Numbered from the stretch's first letter, positions 17,811 through 26,916 are shown. The stretch is 64,000 bases of DNA from JAVVTR01 sp036653535 (GCA_036653535.1 JAVVTR010000001.1:248001-312000), one strand, 5' to 3'. Notes: generated by a model from the letters alone, not told the origin. Numbers and translations are program-made.

Positions 17811-18443
17811 CTATTTTTTTGCAGCAGGTGCAGCAGCGGCAGCGGGTGCAGCAGCAGCGGGAGCTGCAGTCGTTGCAGCGGGAGCTGCTTCTTCTTCTAC
17901 ATTACGTGTGGTTTTTACTGCAACTACCGTAAGGGAAGAAGCTTCTAAAATATCGTATTTTTCGTTACAAAGATCTTTCACTTTTATTTCATCCAAAATA
18001 TCCATTTTGGAAATATTTACAACTATACATTCTGGCATATTAGCTGGTAAGGCACGTACTTTTAGTTTACGTAAGCCTTTCACTAATCTACCTCCTTTAA
18101 GCACCCCTATAGAACTACCTTCCATCACTAAAGGAACAGCCATAATAATAGGATGTGTTTCGGTTAATTCAAAGAAATCTACGTGTAACAAAGATTCTGT
18201 TACTTTGTGATACTGCACATCTTGTGGAATGGTAAGAAAATGTTTTCCATCTACAACCAAATCAACAAAACACACTTCTGGGGTATAAAAAAGAGGTTTC
18301 AATTCTTTTTCATCTGCAGAAAAATGTATTTGTTCTTTTCCACCATAAACTACACAAGGTACTTTACTTTGTATGCGCAATGCTTTTGCATCTTTTTTCC
18401 CTACGTTCTCCCGGCGAGAACCGCTCACAGATACTGTTTTCAT
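17811..18443 (-). CDS. rplY: 50S ribosomal protein L25/general stress protein Ctc
   Basis: Binds 5S rRNA in the large subunit. 210 residues: an L25 domain (about 1-95: VSGSRRENVGKKDAKALRIQ, CVVYGGKEQIHF), the TL5/Ctc C-terminal domain (about 95-180, RKLKVRALPANMPECIVVNI), and a tail of about 25 residues made of Ala, Pro and Thr only, closing AAKK. Such Ala-Pro tails are common in this family in the phylum. Its own promoter overlaps the end of prs, so it can be made apart from prs. Confidence 0.95.
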   Translation of the reverse strand: MKTVSVSGSRRENVGKKDAKALRIQSKVPCVVYGGKEQIHFSADEKELKPLFYTPEVCFVDLVVDGKHFLTIPQDVQYHKVTESLLHVDFFELTETHPIIMAVPLVMEGSSIGVLKGGRLVKGLRKLKVRALPANMPECIVVNISKMDILDEIKVKDLCNEKYDILEASSLTVVAVKTTRNVEEEAAPAATTAAPAAAAPAAAAAPAAKK

Positions 18444-18541
18444 TTTTTTATTTTAATATTTATTTAAATTTAGGTACATTTTAAAAGCAACTTCTTATTT
18501 GTTGAACGCAAATACAATCTACGTTTTAAAAAAGCAGGGGG

Positions 18542-18572
18542 CAAAAGTAGCCTATTTTTCTAAACTATACAA
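18542..18572 (-). promoter_or_regulatory. Complete promoter for rplY, overlapping the end of prs
   Basis: On the minus strand TTG (18572-18570), a 20-base spacer and TACTTTTG (18549-18542). Start near 18535, about 92 bases before the rplY ATG. The -33 part lies inside the last codons of prs. Confidence 0.75.
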
Positions 18573-19496
18573 ATTAGAGATACTCTCACAACACTCTACA
18601 CGACGAATTACTTCGGAAAGAAGTTTGGCAGTAGAAATTACTTTTATCTTATTGGATAATCTTCCTAAAGGAATAGTATCACTAACTATTAACTCTGTAA
18701 GTGCTGATTTTTCAATACGATCTATGGCATTCCCCGATAAAACAGGATGGGTTATCATTGCTCTTACGCTTTTAGCACCATTAGATAATATTAAATCGGA
18801 AGCTTTAATCATGGTGTTACCTGTATCCAAAATATCGTCTAATAAAATTACATTTTTACCCACTACATCCCCGATTAAATCCATGCGATCTACTACATTG
18901 GGCTGAGAACGCTGTTTGTAACAAATAGCAAATCCTGTTCCAAAAATCTTAGCATACATATTTGCTCTACGAGTTCCTCCAGTATCTGGAGAAGCAAATA
19001 TAAGATTATCTAAGTTTAAGGATCTGATGTAAGGTACAAACAAAGAAGAAGCATAGAGGTGGTCTACCGGTGTTTCAAAAAATCCCTGAATTTGATCAGC
19101 GTGTAAATCTATGGTAATAATACGAGATACCCCAGAAGCAGTAAGCAAATTTGCTACTAATTTAGAAGTAATTGGAACACGAGGTTTATCTTTTCTATCT
19201 TGACGAGCAAATCCAAAGTAAGGAATAACTGCAATAATTTTTCTTGCAGATGCCCGCTTAGCCGCATCTACCATTAGTAATAATTCAAACAAATTATCGG
19301 TAGGAGCAAAAGTGGATTGAACAATAAATACATCTGCTCCACGCACGTTTTCTTCGAAAGATGGTTGAAACTCTCCATCAGCAAAAGTAATTACATCCGA
19401 CTTACCTAAAGAGCATCCGTATTCTTTGGCTATTTTATCCGCTAGATATTGTGTTGCCCTACAAGAAAAAATTTTAACTTCAGACTTGGTTTCCAT
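18552..19496 (-). CDS. prs: Ribose-phosphate pyrophosphokinase
   Basis: Makes PRPP from ribose 5-phosphate and ATP, feeding purine, pyrimidine and NAD synthesis (PurA/PurB and NadC in this window depend on it). The length is 314. Seen are the N-terminal regulatory loop (ADGEFQPSFEENVRGADVFI), YFGFARQDRKDKPRVPITSK, IDLHADQIQGFF, the KRSQP-like stretch KQRSQPNVVDRMDLIGDV, and the PRPP loop LLDDILDTGNTMIKA. Monocistronic from its own promoter at 19534-19564, with rplY downstream having a second promoter. Confidence 0.97.
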   Translation of the reverse strand: METKSEVKIFSCRATQYLADKIAKEYGCSLGKSDVITFADGEFQPSFEENVRGADVFIVQSTFAPTDNLFELLLMVDAAKRASARKIIAVIPYFGFARQDRKDKPRVPITSKLVANLLTASGVSRIITIDLHADQIQGFFETPVDHLYASSLFVPYIRSLNLDNLIFASPDTGGTRRANMYAKIFGTGFAICYKQRSQPNVVDRMDLIGDVVGKNVILLDDILDTGNTMIKASDLILSNGAKSVRAMITHPVLSGNAIDRIEKSALTELIVSDTIPLGRLSNKIKVISTAKLLSEVIRRVECCESISNLYSLEK

Positions 19497-19533
19497 GAAT
19501 TTAATTTATTTTAGAATAGCAAAAAAGTTTCGA

Positions 19534-19564
19534 CAAAAGTAGTTTTTTGTTTGCAACAGTGCAA
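19534..19564 (-). promoter_or_regulatory. Complete promoter for prs
   Basis: Minus strand TTG (19564-19562), 20-base spacer, TACTTTTG (19541-19534); start near 19527, about 31 bases before the ATG. Confidence 0.8.
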
Positions 19565-19708
19565 ATTTATTTTTCATTTGTTTTTTCCGTAACCTTGTAG
19601 GTTATTTTGATGATCTTTTCTTGTATAAACAAAAGAAGATTTATAAAATAAAATCCGAGGGCTTGAACCAAAAGGCTATTATTTCTATATAAACGATAAA
19701 ATAGTTAA

Positions 19709-19930
19709 AAAAACAACTCCGTAGAGCGAAAAAAAGAACATAGCAAACGATTCAAGGCTGAGAATGCCTCTCTGAAATTGGAACAAGACAAAGCAAAGCC
19801 AGAAATCATCCGCTTCACCATCAACGAAACGAATATATTCGACTGGTTTAAGCAAAAACAAAAGGAGCTTTTTCATTCCATCGGCATTAATCCACCTGAG
19901 CAGAAAAATGGTAAGGTATTGAAGTTATAA
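19709..19930 (+). pseudogene. C-terminal remnant of an unidentified gene
   Basis: The plus frame is open from just after a TAA at 19706 to a TAA at 19928-19930 and gives about 73 residues with no start codon in a fitting place. The composition is Lys/Glu rich and coiled-coil-like (ERKKEHSKRFKAENASLKLE), then a compact end (INETNIFDWFKQKQKELFHS). Base use is richer in GC than the surrounding spacer. It looks like the tail of a longer, imported gene, perhaps a mobile-element protein, but I cannot name the family. A minus-strand frame of 63 residues here is its shadow. Confidence 0.45.
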
Positions 19931-19948
19931 CCACTAAGCTTTAATTGC

Positions 19949-19978
19949 TTGTGAGTTGAAAAATTAGTATTATTTTTG
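19949..19978 (+). promoter_or_regulatory. Promoter for the clostripain-family protease gene
   Basis: TTG at 19949-19951, 19-base spacer, TATTTTTG at 19971-19978. Start near 19985 leaves an unusually long leader of about 160 bases before the ATG at 20145; the leader has a small hairpin AATAGC-gttt-GCTATT (about 20017-20032). Between 19565 and 19948 I see only the gene remnant above and A/T-rich spacer. Confidence 0.65.
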
Positions 19979-20144
19979 CATTATATAATCGGGCTAGTAA
20001 TTAGATTACAACATATAATAGCGTTTGCTATTGCAGTGGAAAGGGAAAATCGCCAAATACTAAAATTTCACAACGAACTAAGGTAAAGTCAATTAATTAT
20101 TTTTACCTTTATTATTTTTTAAACTATACAAAATTTAAGCATAG

Positions 20145-21410
20145 ATGAAAAAAAACGCATTGCTACTCACTCTCTGTATTTTACTTTTTAATGCCTGCAA
20201 TAAGTCTGATACCTTAAAAGAGGAAAAAACACAATCAAAGCGAGTTGTTTTGGCCTATTTATTCGGAGATATTAACTTGTGGGAACCGTTGCTTGAAAAT
20301 GTCAATCAGATGGAGGAAGGAGCACCTTTGAAAGAAGAAGGTACGCTGTTGGTCTATTTAGATTGGTCTCCGTCGGCAACGCAGTTCCGTGCTCCCGTGT
20401 TATTGGAGATTAGCCGTGACGATACGAAGAGCATAGTTAGTCGTATTGTACATACCTACCCCAAAGATCAGGATGCTGGTAATCCGGACGTGTTTGCCTC
20501 GGTACTAAAACAGGTAACTGAAGAATATCCTGCCGACTCTTATGGCCTTATTATGGGAGGGCATGGAAACGGTTGGATTGTCTCGCCACCTACTGCCGAA
20601 AGTAAATCAATCGGCAATTCGGAACGAATTAATGGGAAAAACCTTGATATTGACAAACTTGCCAATGCCATACCCGCCTCTTTGCACTTTGATTTCATTG
20701 CTTTCCATGCCTGCCTAATGGCTGAAGCTGCTACACTTTATGAATTAAAAGACAAATGTGATTATATGGTGGCATCTGTGGAGTTATTACCCGGTTATGG
20801 ATTTCCGTATCATTTGGCAACCAAATATCTTTTTACTCAACCTTATGCCGATTTATCTAACTTTATCAGGACAACTACTAATTATTATGATAATGATGTA
20901 AATAAAAATGAGATCGGTTACTATACGTTGGGCTTGTATAGAATGGATAAAATGGAACACCTTGCCCAGGTAACCCAAAAGTGCATGGAGGCACTGCCGA
21001 TCTCGTACGACGAAATGCGCAAAGAAATATGGAATGATGTTGCCAACAGTCAAAATGACACACTCATGGTGTATCCTTGGCCTAAAATGATACCACTTTC
21101 AAAAACCAATAAATCTTTCTACGATTTCTGTACACTTTGCGATCTTGTCAGAAAATACAACGAAGCACTTGGATACGAGTTAATGGCTGCGGTAGATGAT
21201 GTTGTACGAATAAAAAACGAAGTATTAGGAACTGGCATAGTGACAGATGTTTTTCAGAATTACGTATATTCCTCCCAAGGAATGTCATTCTATATTCCTA
21301 ATGGAATGGTTAGTCCGGCATTAGACAAGGCTTTCTATGAACGTTTCGGATGGTCTAAATCCGCCGGATTTACGCAGGAAAAAGATCAGTATATCTCTGC
21401 ACAAAAATAA
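20145..21410 (+). CDS. Clostripain-family (C11) cysteine peptidase lipoprotein
   Basis: 421 residues. A lipoprotein signal (LLFNACNKS, Cys about 18) is followed by a caspase-like fold. The catalytic His lies in LIMGGHGNGW (about residue 141) and the catalytic Cys in FIAFHACLMAEAATLYEL (about 190), both with the spacing of clostripain peptidases, which cut after Arg or Lys. The later part (to about 420) is a second alpha/beta domain. In Bacteroidota such secreted proteases process or degrade extracellular proteins. Base composition is richer in GC than flanking housekeeping genes and a broken second copy follows directly, so acquisition by transfer is likely. Active residues look intact, so activity is plausible. 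Confidence 0.85.
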   Translation: MKKNALLLTLCILLFNACNKSDTLKEEKTQSKRVVLAYLFGDINLWEPLLENVNQMEEGAPLKEEGTLLVYLDWSPSATQFRAPVLLEISRDDTKSIVSRIVHTYPKDQDAGNPDVFASVLKQVTEEYPADSYGLIMGGHGNGWIVSPPTAESKSIGNSERINGKNLDIDKLANAIPASLHFDFIAFHACLMAEAATLYELKDKCDYMVASVELLPGYGFPYHLATKYLFTQPYADLSNFIRTTTNYYDNDVNKNEIGYYTLGLYRMDKMEHLAQVTQKCMEALPISYDEMRKEIWNDVANSQNDTLMVYPWPKMIPLSKTNKSFYDFCTLCDLVRKYNEALGYELMAAVDDVVRIKNEVLGTGIVTDVFQNYVYSSQGMSFYIPNGMVSPALDKAFYERFGWSKSAGFTQEKDQYISAQK

Positions 21411-21419
21411 CCCATTGAT

Positions 21420-21736
21420 ATGAAACATTGGGTTAAAACCATCATGATAACCGCTTAGGTTACGACGGTTACTCTTTCGTTCACATTTTGTGAGAAAGAT
21501 GAAACGAACGACCATGAAAACAAACATAGAGGGAATACACGTTGATGCTGTATGGCTGTGGCGGGGGTGATTTGGATCAATACATGCAAATGAACCTTAT
21601 AATGACTTATGATAAGTATAAAGAGGTATACGATGGCGTAGATTATTATGCGTATAATGTTGCAAATAAAATGGCTCCTTTTGTTGATATTATTTCTTAT
21701 GTAAAGATAGGAATTACAAATAGATTCTTGTGTTAG
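21420..21736 (+). pseudogene. Broken second clostripain-like lipoprotein gene
   Basis: ATG at 21420 starts a lipoprotein-like signal (MKHWVKTIMITA) interrupted by TAG at 21456-21458; the frame then continues with a lipobox-like TLSFTFCEKDETND. A frameshift near 21530 moves the sequence to the next frame, which reads REYTLMLYGCGGGDLDQYMQ, close to the N-terminal strand of C11 peptidases (the hydrophobic-Y-x-x-G-D-x-x-L pattern), and then stops at 21736 far short of the His and Cys motifs. So the gene has an internal stop, a frameshift and a truncation. It sits 10 bases after the intact protease gene. Confidence 0.6.
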
Positions 21737-21889
21737 CCTTTTGGGAACATTATCGAAACACCATCTGATTCTATTTCATTAAAAACGGTGCGTTAAAAAA
21801 ATAATCACAAAAAAAGAGAGGCTTAACCCTCTTGTTATGTGTTCTAACCATAGATATTCTCTCTTTCTGAAAAAATAAAAAAGTGTGTA

Positions 21890-21919
21890 TTGGCGTTTCA
21901 CAAAAATTTGTTACCTTTG
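21890..21919 (+). promoter_or_regulatory. Complete promoter upstream of nadB
   Basis: TTG at 21890-21892, 19-base spacer, TACCTTTG at 21912-21919, a perfect match. Start near 21926, giving a leader of about 150 bases. The stretch 21737-21889 holds only A/T-rich spacer and a weak hairpin (GAGAGG...CCCTCTT near 21815-21835). Confidence 0.8.
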
Positions 21920-21925
21920 TGGATG

Positions 21926-22077
21926 CAATGAGTTATTTGAAGGTATAGTACTGCAAAACACTGAAATACGCACAGTTACCAAATCGTTACCATCATCTTT
22001 TAAAAACTATGAGAATCGTTTATTTATCAATCGGTTAAATCAAACCGATGATAATCTAAAATAGATTATTTACCCTT
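21926..22077 (+). promoter_or_regulatory. Structured nadB leader
   Basis: The leader contains a repeated GTTACC (GTTACCAAATCGTTACC, about 21975-21991), a hairpin with ATCGGTT (22030-22036) pairing AACCGAT (22043-22049), and a second hairpin ATAATCTA (22051-22058) with TAGATTAT (22062-22069) ending 8 bases before the ATG. It may hide the nadB start or be left over from a mobile element whose integrase promoter was captured. No known riboswitch class is recognised. Confidence 0.45.
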
Positions 22078-23643
22078 ATGAAAAAACACGTTGATTTTTT
22101 AATTATCGGAACAGGTATAGCAGGTTTAAGCTATGCCTTAAAAGTTGCTTCTAAAGGAACAGTCTGTATTATTTCCAAATCTTCTGCAGAAGAAACTTCT
22201 ACCAATTATGCGCAAGGTGGCATTGCCGCCGTAATGAACGCCTTGGATTCTTATGAAAAGCACATACAAGACACTCTTATAGCCGGAGATGGGCTATGTA
22301 ATCAGGAAATAGTAAAAATTACTATTGAGGAATCCACACAACGCATTAAAGAACTAATTTCTTGGGGCGCCCAATTTGATAAAAAAACAACGGGAGAATT
22401 CGATTTAGCCAGGGAAGGTGGTCACTCTGAATATCGTGTTTTACATCACAAAGACCAAACCGGAGCAGAAATAGAACGCATTCTTTTAAAAGAAGTTAAA
22501 AGTCATCCATCCATAGAATTATTAGAAAACCATTTTGCCATAGATCTTATCACACAACACCATTTAGGAATAGACGTAAACCGGCGTACCAACGATATCC
22601 AATGCTTTGGAGCCTATATCCTCAATATGGAAACCAATAAAATAGATACTTATTTGGCCAAAACTACCATGCTGGCTACGGGAGGAAATGGAAACGTTTA
22701 TAGTACCACTACCAATCCTGTAGTAGCTACCGGCGATGGAGTATCTATGGTTTATAGGGCTAAGGGGAAAATACAAAATATGGAATTTATTCAATTCCAT
22801 CCCACTTCTCTTTATAACCCATCCGAGAAACCCTCTTTTTTAATTTCCGAAGCAGTTCGGGGAGCAGGTGGAAAACTCTGCAATTTAAAAGGAGAATTTT
22901 TCATGCAGAAATACGATCCACGTTTGGAATTAGCTCCTCGCGATGTCGTAGCTAGAGCTATTGACAGTGAAATGAAAATTACCGGAGATGATCACGTTTT
23001 TTTAGACTGTCGAAAAATTTCAAAAAACGAATTATTGGGTCACTTCCCTACCATTTACGCCAAATGCCTTTCTATTGGTATTGATATAAGCAAAGATTTA
23101 TTACCTGTAGTTCCGGCGGCACACTACAGTTGTGGAGGTATAGTGGTAGACAAAAATGGTTGTGCTAATATCCGTCATTTATACGCTTCTGGAGAATGTT
23201 CTTGCACTGGCCTACACGGCGCAAACCGTTTAGCCTCCAATTCTCTCTTAGAAGCACTCGTTTTCTCGAATAGAGCAGCAAATCACGCCTGTTTACATTT
23301 TTCAGATATTACTTTTTGTGAAGAAATTCCAGAATGGGATGATGAGGGTATGGTTTTAAATGAAGAAATGATTTTAATTACCCAAAGTCTAAAAGAAGTA
23401 CAATCTATTATGTCGAATTACGTGGGTATTGTTCGCTCCGATTTACGATTGAAACGAGCTTTTGATCGATTAGCTATTATCTACAGAGAAACCGAAGAAT
23501 TGTACAATAAATCGGTTCACTCTGTTAAATTAGCAGAATTGCGAAACCTAATAAACATAGGCTATTTGATTATTAAAATGTCTATGGAACGTAAAGAGAA
23601 TAAAGGTCTACACTATAATATAGATAATATAAAAAACAAATAA
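22078..23643 (+). CDS. nadB: L-aspartate oxidase
   Basis: FAD enzyme that turns aspartate into iminoaspartate, which NadA uses to form quinolinate for NAD. N-terminal dinucleotide fold (FLIIGTGIAGLSYALKVA), SSAEETSTNYAQGGIAAVMN, the substrate-binding REGGHSEYRVLHHKDQTG (about 120-135), MLATGGNGNVYSTTTNP, and the SCGGIVVDKNGCANIRHLYA and CTGLHGANRLASNSLLEALV stretches are all present. Length 521 matches the family. Two bases separate it from purB. Both use or affect the aspartate/purine pools. Confidence 0.96.
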   Translation: MKKHVDFLIIGTGIAGLSYALKVASKGTVCIISKSSAEETSTNYAQGGIAAVMNALDSYEKHIQDTLIAGDGLCNQEIVKITIEESTQRIKELISWGAQFDKKTTGEFDLAREGGHSEYRVLHHKDQTGAEIERILLKEVKSHPSIELLENHFAIDLITQHHLGIDVNRRTNDIQCFGAYILNMETNKIDTYLAKTTMLATGGNGNVYSTTTNPVVATGDGVSMVYRAKGKIQNMEFIQFHPTSLYNPSEKPSFLISEAVRGAGGKLCNLKGEFFMQKYDPRLELAPRDVVARAIDSEMKITGDDHVFLDCRKISKNELLGHFPTIYAKCLSIGIDISKDLLPVVPAAHYSCGGIVVDKNGCANIRHLYASGECSCTGLHGANRLASNSLLEALVFSNRAANHACLHFSDITFCEEIPEWDDEGMVLNEEMILITQSLKEVQSIMSNYVGIVRSDLRLKRAFDRLAIIYRETEELYNKSVHSVKLAELRNLINIGYLIIKMSMERKENKGLHYNIDNIKNK

Positions 23644-23645
23644 TC

Positions 23646-25022
23646 ATGCAAAAACAAAGTTGTGAAGCACTGCACGCCATTTCTCCTATAGACGGACGAT
23701 ATGCAAATCAGACAACTGTTTTAAGAGAATATTTTTCAGAAAAAGCTTTGATGAAATATCGAGTAAAAGTGGAAGTGGAATATTTCATTGCTTTATGCAC
23801 TTTTAATATAGACCCCTTGCAAAATTTTCCAAAAGAAAAATGGGAAGATTTACGCCTTTGCTATTCTAATTTTTCCGACGAAGATGCTTTAGCAATTAAA
23901 AAAATAGAAAAGGTAACCAATCATGATGTAAAAGCGGTAGAATATTTTTTAAAACAAAAATTTGACGATCTAAATTTGAGTTCTTACAAGGAATTTATTC
24001 ATTTTGGTTTAACCTCTCAAGATATCAACAATACGGCTCAACCACTTATGCTCAAAGAAGCTTTTCAAGAGGTATTGTTACCGGAAATCAACAAGGTTTT
24101 AGCCGAATTAGAAGAAAGAGTAGTGGAATGGAAAGCAGTGAGTATGTTGGCACACACACATGGACAGCCTGCCTCCCCCACTATCTTGGGTAAAGAAATA
24201 GAAGTTTTTGTAGAACGAATTTACAAACAACTCCAACAGCTAAACTCTATTCCCTATTCCGCCAAATTTGGTGGCGCTACAGGTAACCTCAACGCACATT
24301 ACGTAGCCTATCCAGAAAAAGATTGGATTAGCTTTGCCAATCATTTTGTAAATGATATTTTAGGTTTAGACCGTTCTCAAACTACCACACAAATTGAGCA
24401 TTACGATAACGCTGCAGCTCTCTTTGATGCTTTAAAACGTATTAACACCATCTTTTTTGATATGTGTAGAGATATGTGGACTTATATCTCCATGGAATAT
24501 TTTAAACAAAAAATTAAGGAAGGGGAAGTTGGATCCTCCGCTATGCCACACAAAGTGAACCCTATAGACTTTGAAAATGCAGAAGGAAATTTAGGACTTG
24601 CTAATGCTATGCTAAGCTATATTTCATCTAAATTACCCGTGTCGCGTCTACAAAGAGATTTAACCGACTCTACAGTATGTCGCAATATTGGTGTACCTTT
24701 GGCCCACACCGTTATTGCTTATAAATCCATACAAAAAGGAATGGCCAAATTGTTGCTTAATAAAGAGGTTATACAACGCGATCTACAAGACAATTGGGCT
24801 GTAATAGCAGAAGCCATTCAAACAATTTTACGAACCAAAGGATACCCAAATCCATACGAAGCATTAAAAGCACTAACCCGCACAGGGAAAAAAATTACTT
24901 CCGAAAACATAGTCTCTTTTATAGACAACTTAAATATTCCAGAAAGTTTAAAAACGAATTTGAAAAAAATTACTCCAGAAAATTACACCGGATTTTACGG
25001 AAAGACAAAAAAGCAAGAATAA
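23646..25022 (+). CDS. purB: Adenylosuccinate lyase
   Basis: Cleaves SAICAR and adenylosuccinate, releasing fumarate, in purine synthesis. 458 residues of the E. coli PurB type: start ALHAISPIDGRYANQTTVLR, catalytic His region (LAHTHGQPASPTILGKE, about 174), and the mobile signature loop GEVGSSAMPHKVNPIDFENA (about 297). It starts 2 bases after nadB, so they are translated together. PurA, the enzyme that acts just before PurB toward AMP, is at 3.3-4.7 kb beside nadC. Confidence 0.97.
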   Translation: MQKQSCEALHAISPIDGRYANQTTVLREYFSEKALMKYRVKVEVEYFIALCTFNIDPLQNFPKEKWEDLRLCYSNFSDEDALAIKKIEKVTNHDVKAVEYFLKQKFDDLNLSSYKEFIHFGLTSQDINNTAQPLMLKEAFQEVLLPEINKVLAELEERVVEWKAVSMLAHTHGQPASPTILGKEIEVFVERIYKQLQQLNSIPYSAKFGGATGNLNAHYVAYPEKDWISFANHFVNDILGLDRSQTTTQIEHYDNAAALFDALKRINTIFFDMCRDMWTYISMEYFKQKIKEGEVGSSAMPHKVNPIDFENAEGNLGLANAMLSYISSKLPVSRLQRDLTDSTVCRNIGVPLAHTVIAYKSIQKGMAKLLLNKEVIQRDLQDNWAVIAEAIQTILRTKGYPNPYEALKALTRTGKKITSENIVSFIDNLNIPESLKTNLKKITPENYTGFYGKTKKQE

Positions 25023-25086
25023 TTGGACCCGCCCATCCATAAAATGGAAGATTTCCTTATTTTAAAACAGAGTAAATTTAGCGGAT

Positions 25087-26916
25087 ATGTTCAAACGCTC
25101 TTTCTTTTTTCGGTATTTATCTCCCTATACGGGAAGAATTGTATTTAATGTTTTTTTGAGAACCCTTGCTGCGGTATTTACTGTTGTTTTGCTTTTATGT
25201 ATAGCCCCTATGCTCTCCCTTTTGTTTTCCGATGGAAGTTTAATTCAAAGTGCCGAACCGGGTCAAAGCGCTCTTTCTGAAAACTTAATTGACTTAATGA
25301 AAAACTGGGTCAATATGTCGGTACAATGTTATGGGAAAAACAAAACCCTGCTTTTAATCACCTGGACCTTAATGTTTCTTTATTTCTTAAAAAACACTTT
25401 TTCCTACTTAGGCTTATATTATTTTACTCCTATTCGCAACGGAGTCGTTGCCTCTTTACGAAATGATTTGTATATACGCCTAATAATTCTTCCTCTTTCG
25501 TTTTTCTCCGTACACAAAAAAGGAGATTTAATGTCACGCTTGAGTAGTGATCTCCAAGAGATAGACGAAAATATACTAAAGCAAATTCAACAAGTGCTTA
25601 TAGATATTGTAACTTTTCTATTTATGTTAGCGGCCTTATTCTTTATTAGCACCCCTCTTACCCTTTTTGTGCTTTTTATTTTACCTATAGCAGGAATAAG
25701 TACAGGATTTCTATCCAAATCTTTACGCCGTTCTTCGCCTAAGCAGCAAGCTTCTTTAGGACGTTTAACTTCTCAATTGGAAGAAAGTATACAAGGAATA
25801 AAAACCATTCGAAGTTATAATACGACCTCCTTTTCTATTGCTAAATTTAAACAAGAAAATACGGTCTTTAATAATCTGAAAATTCAAGTATGTCATCGTG
25901 TAGATTTAAGTTCTCCTGTTAGCGAATTCATAGGTACTATTGCCATTGTTGGTCTTTTAATTTTAGGTGGATATTTTATACTTGGATCTGAATCTACTTC
26001 CATTAGTCCAGAAGCCTTTATTACCTATTTAGTTACGCTTACCCAAATTTTACCCTCTTCCAAAAATATTGCCACCGCCTATTACGGACTACAAAGAGGT
26101 AAAGGCTCCGTAGCTCGGATCAAGGATATCCTTTATGCAGATGAAGTTATTACCCAAAAAGAAAACGCATTAGCCATTAAAGATTTGACTCATAATATTG
26201 AATTTCGCCATGTTGGCTTCACCTACCACAACGATGAGGTGCTGCACGATATAAATTTAATTATTCCTAAAGGAAAAAACATAGCCATTGTTGGTCCTTC
26301 CGGTGGAGGGAAGTCTACCTTAATAGACTTAGTGCCTCGATTTTACGATTGTTGTTTTGGAGAAGTTTTAATAGACGGACAAAATATTAAAGATTATTCC
26401 ATAGATGATATTAGACAATTATCGGCTTTAGTTTCTCAAGATACCATCCTTTTTAATGATACTATTTTTAATAATATTAAATTGGGGAACCAAAACGCAA
26501 GTAGGGAAGACGTTATTACCGCAGCTAAAAAAGCTTATGCCCACGACTTTATTACTTCTACTGAAAACGGATACGAAACTATTATTGGGGATAGTGGAAC
26601 CAAACTTTCGGGCGGACAACGTCAACGTTTAAGCATTGCAAGAGCCTTATTAAAAGATGCACCTATCTTAATTTTTGACGAAGCCAGTTCTGCATTAGAT
26701 ACAGAATCGGAAAATGTAATTTTACACGCTTTAAAACAAATTGGAAAAGCAAATAAAAAAACTATTATTTCTATTGCTCATCGCTTATCTACTATTCAAC
26801 ATTCTGATGAAATTATCGTTATAGATAAAGGCCGTATTATTGAAAGGGGAACCCACGAAAGTTTATACCAAGAAAATGGACTCTATACGAAATTATGCAA
26901 TATGCAAAATTTATAG
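25087..26916 (+). CDS. ABC exporter, MsbA-like (membrane and ATPase domains fused)
   Basis: 609 residues: six membrane helices in the first about 320 (first helix about 15-45), then an ATPase domain with Walker A VGPSGGGKSTLIDLVPRF (about 400), Q-loop SQDTILFNDTIFNNI, signature LSGGQRQRLSIARALL, Walker B ILIFDEASSALDTES and the H-loop AHRLSTIQHSDEI. The pattern fits the MsbA/lipid-exporter group, and lipid A or another lipid is the likely cargo, but substrate cannot be read from sequence. Sixty-four bases after purB on the same strand; probably same transcript. Confidence 0.9.
   Translation: MFKRSFFFRYLSPYTGRIVFNVFLRTLAAVFTVVLLLCIAPMLSLLFSDGSLIQSAEPGQSALSENLIDLMKNWVNMSVQCYGKNKTLLLITWTLMFLYFLKNTFSYLGLYYFTPIRNGVVASLRNDLYIRLIILPLSFFSVHKKGDLMSRLSSDLQEIDENILKQIQQVLIDIVTFLFMLAALFFISTPLTLFVLFILPIAGISTGFLSKSLRRSSPKQQASLGRLTSQLEESIQGIKTIRSYNTTSFSIAKFKQENTVFNNLKIQVCHRVDLSSPVSEFIGTIAIVGLLILGGYFILGSESTSISPEAFITYLVTLTQILPSSKNIATAYYGLQRGKGSVARIKDILYADEVITQKENALAIKDLTHNIEFRHVGFTYHNDEVLHDINLIIPKGKNIAIVGPSGGGKSTLIDLVPRFYDCCFGEVLIDGQNIKDYSIDDIRQLSALVSQDTILFNDTIFNNIKLGNQNASREDVITAAKKAYAHDFITSTENGYETIIGDSGTKLSGGQRQRLSIARALLKDAPILIFDEASSALDTESENVILHALKQIGKANKKTIISIAHRLSTIQHSDEIIVIDKGRIIERGTHESLYQENGLYTKLCNMQNL

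Noticed and set aside
19685..19876. Minus-strand frame of 63 codons
   Set aside because: Mirror of the plus-strand gene remnant (19709-19930), whose amino acid pattern is more protein-like.
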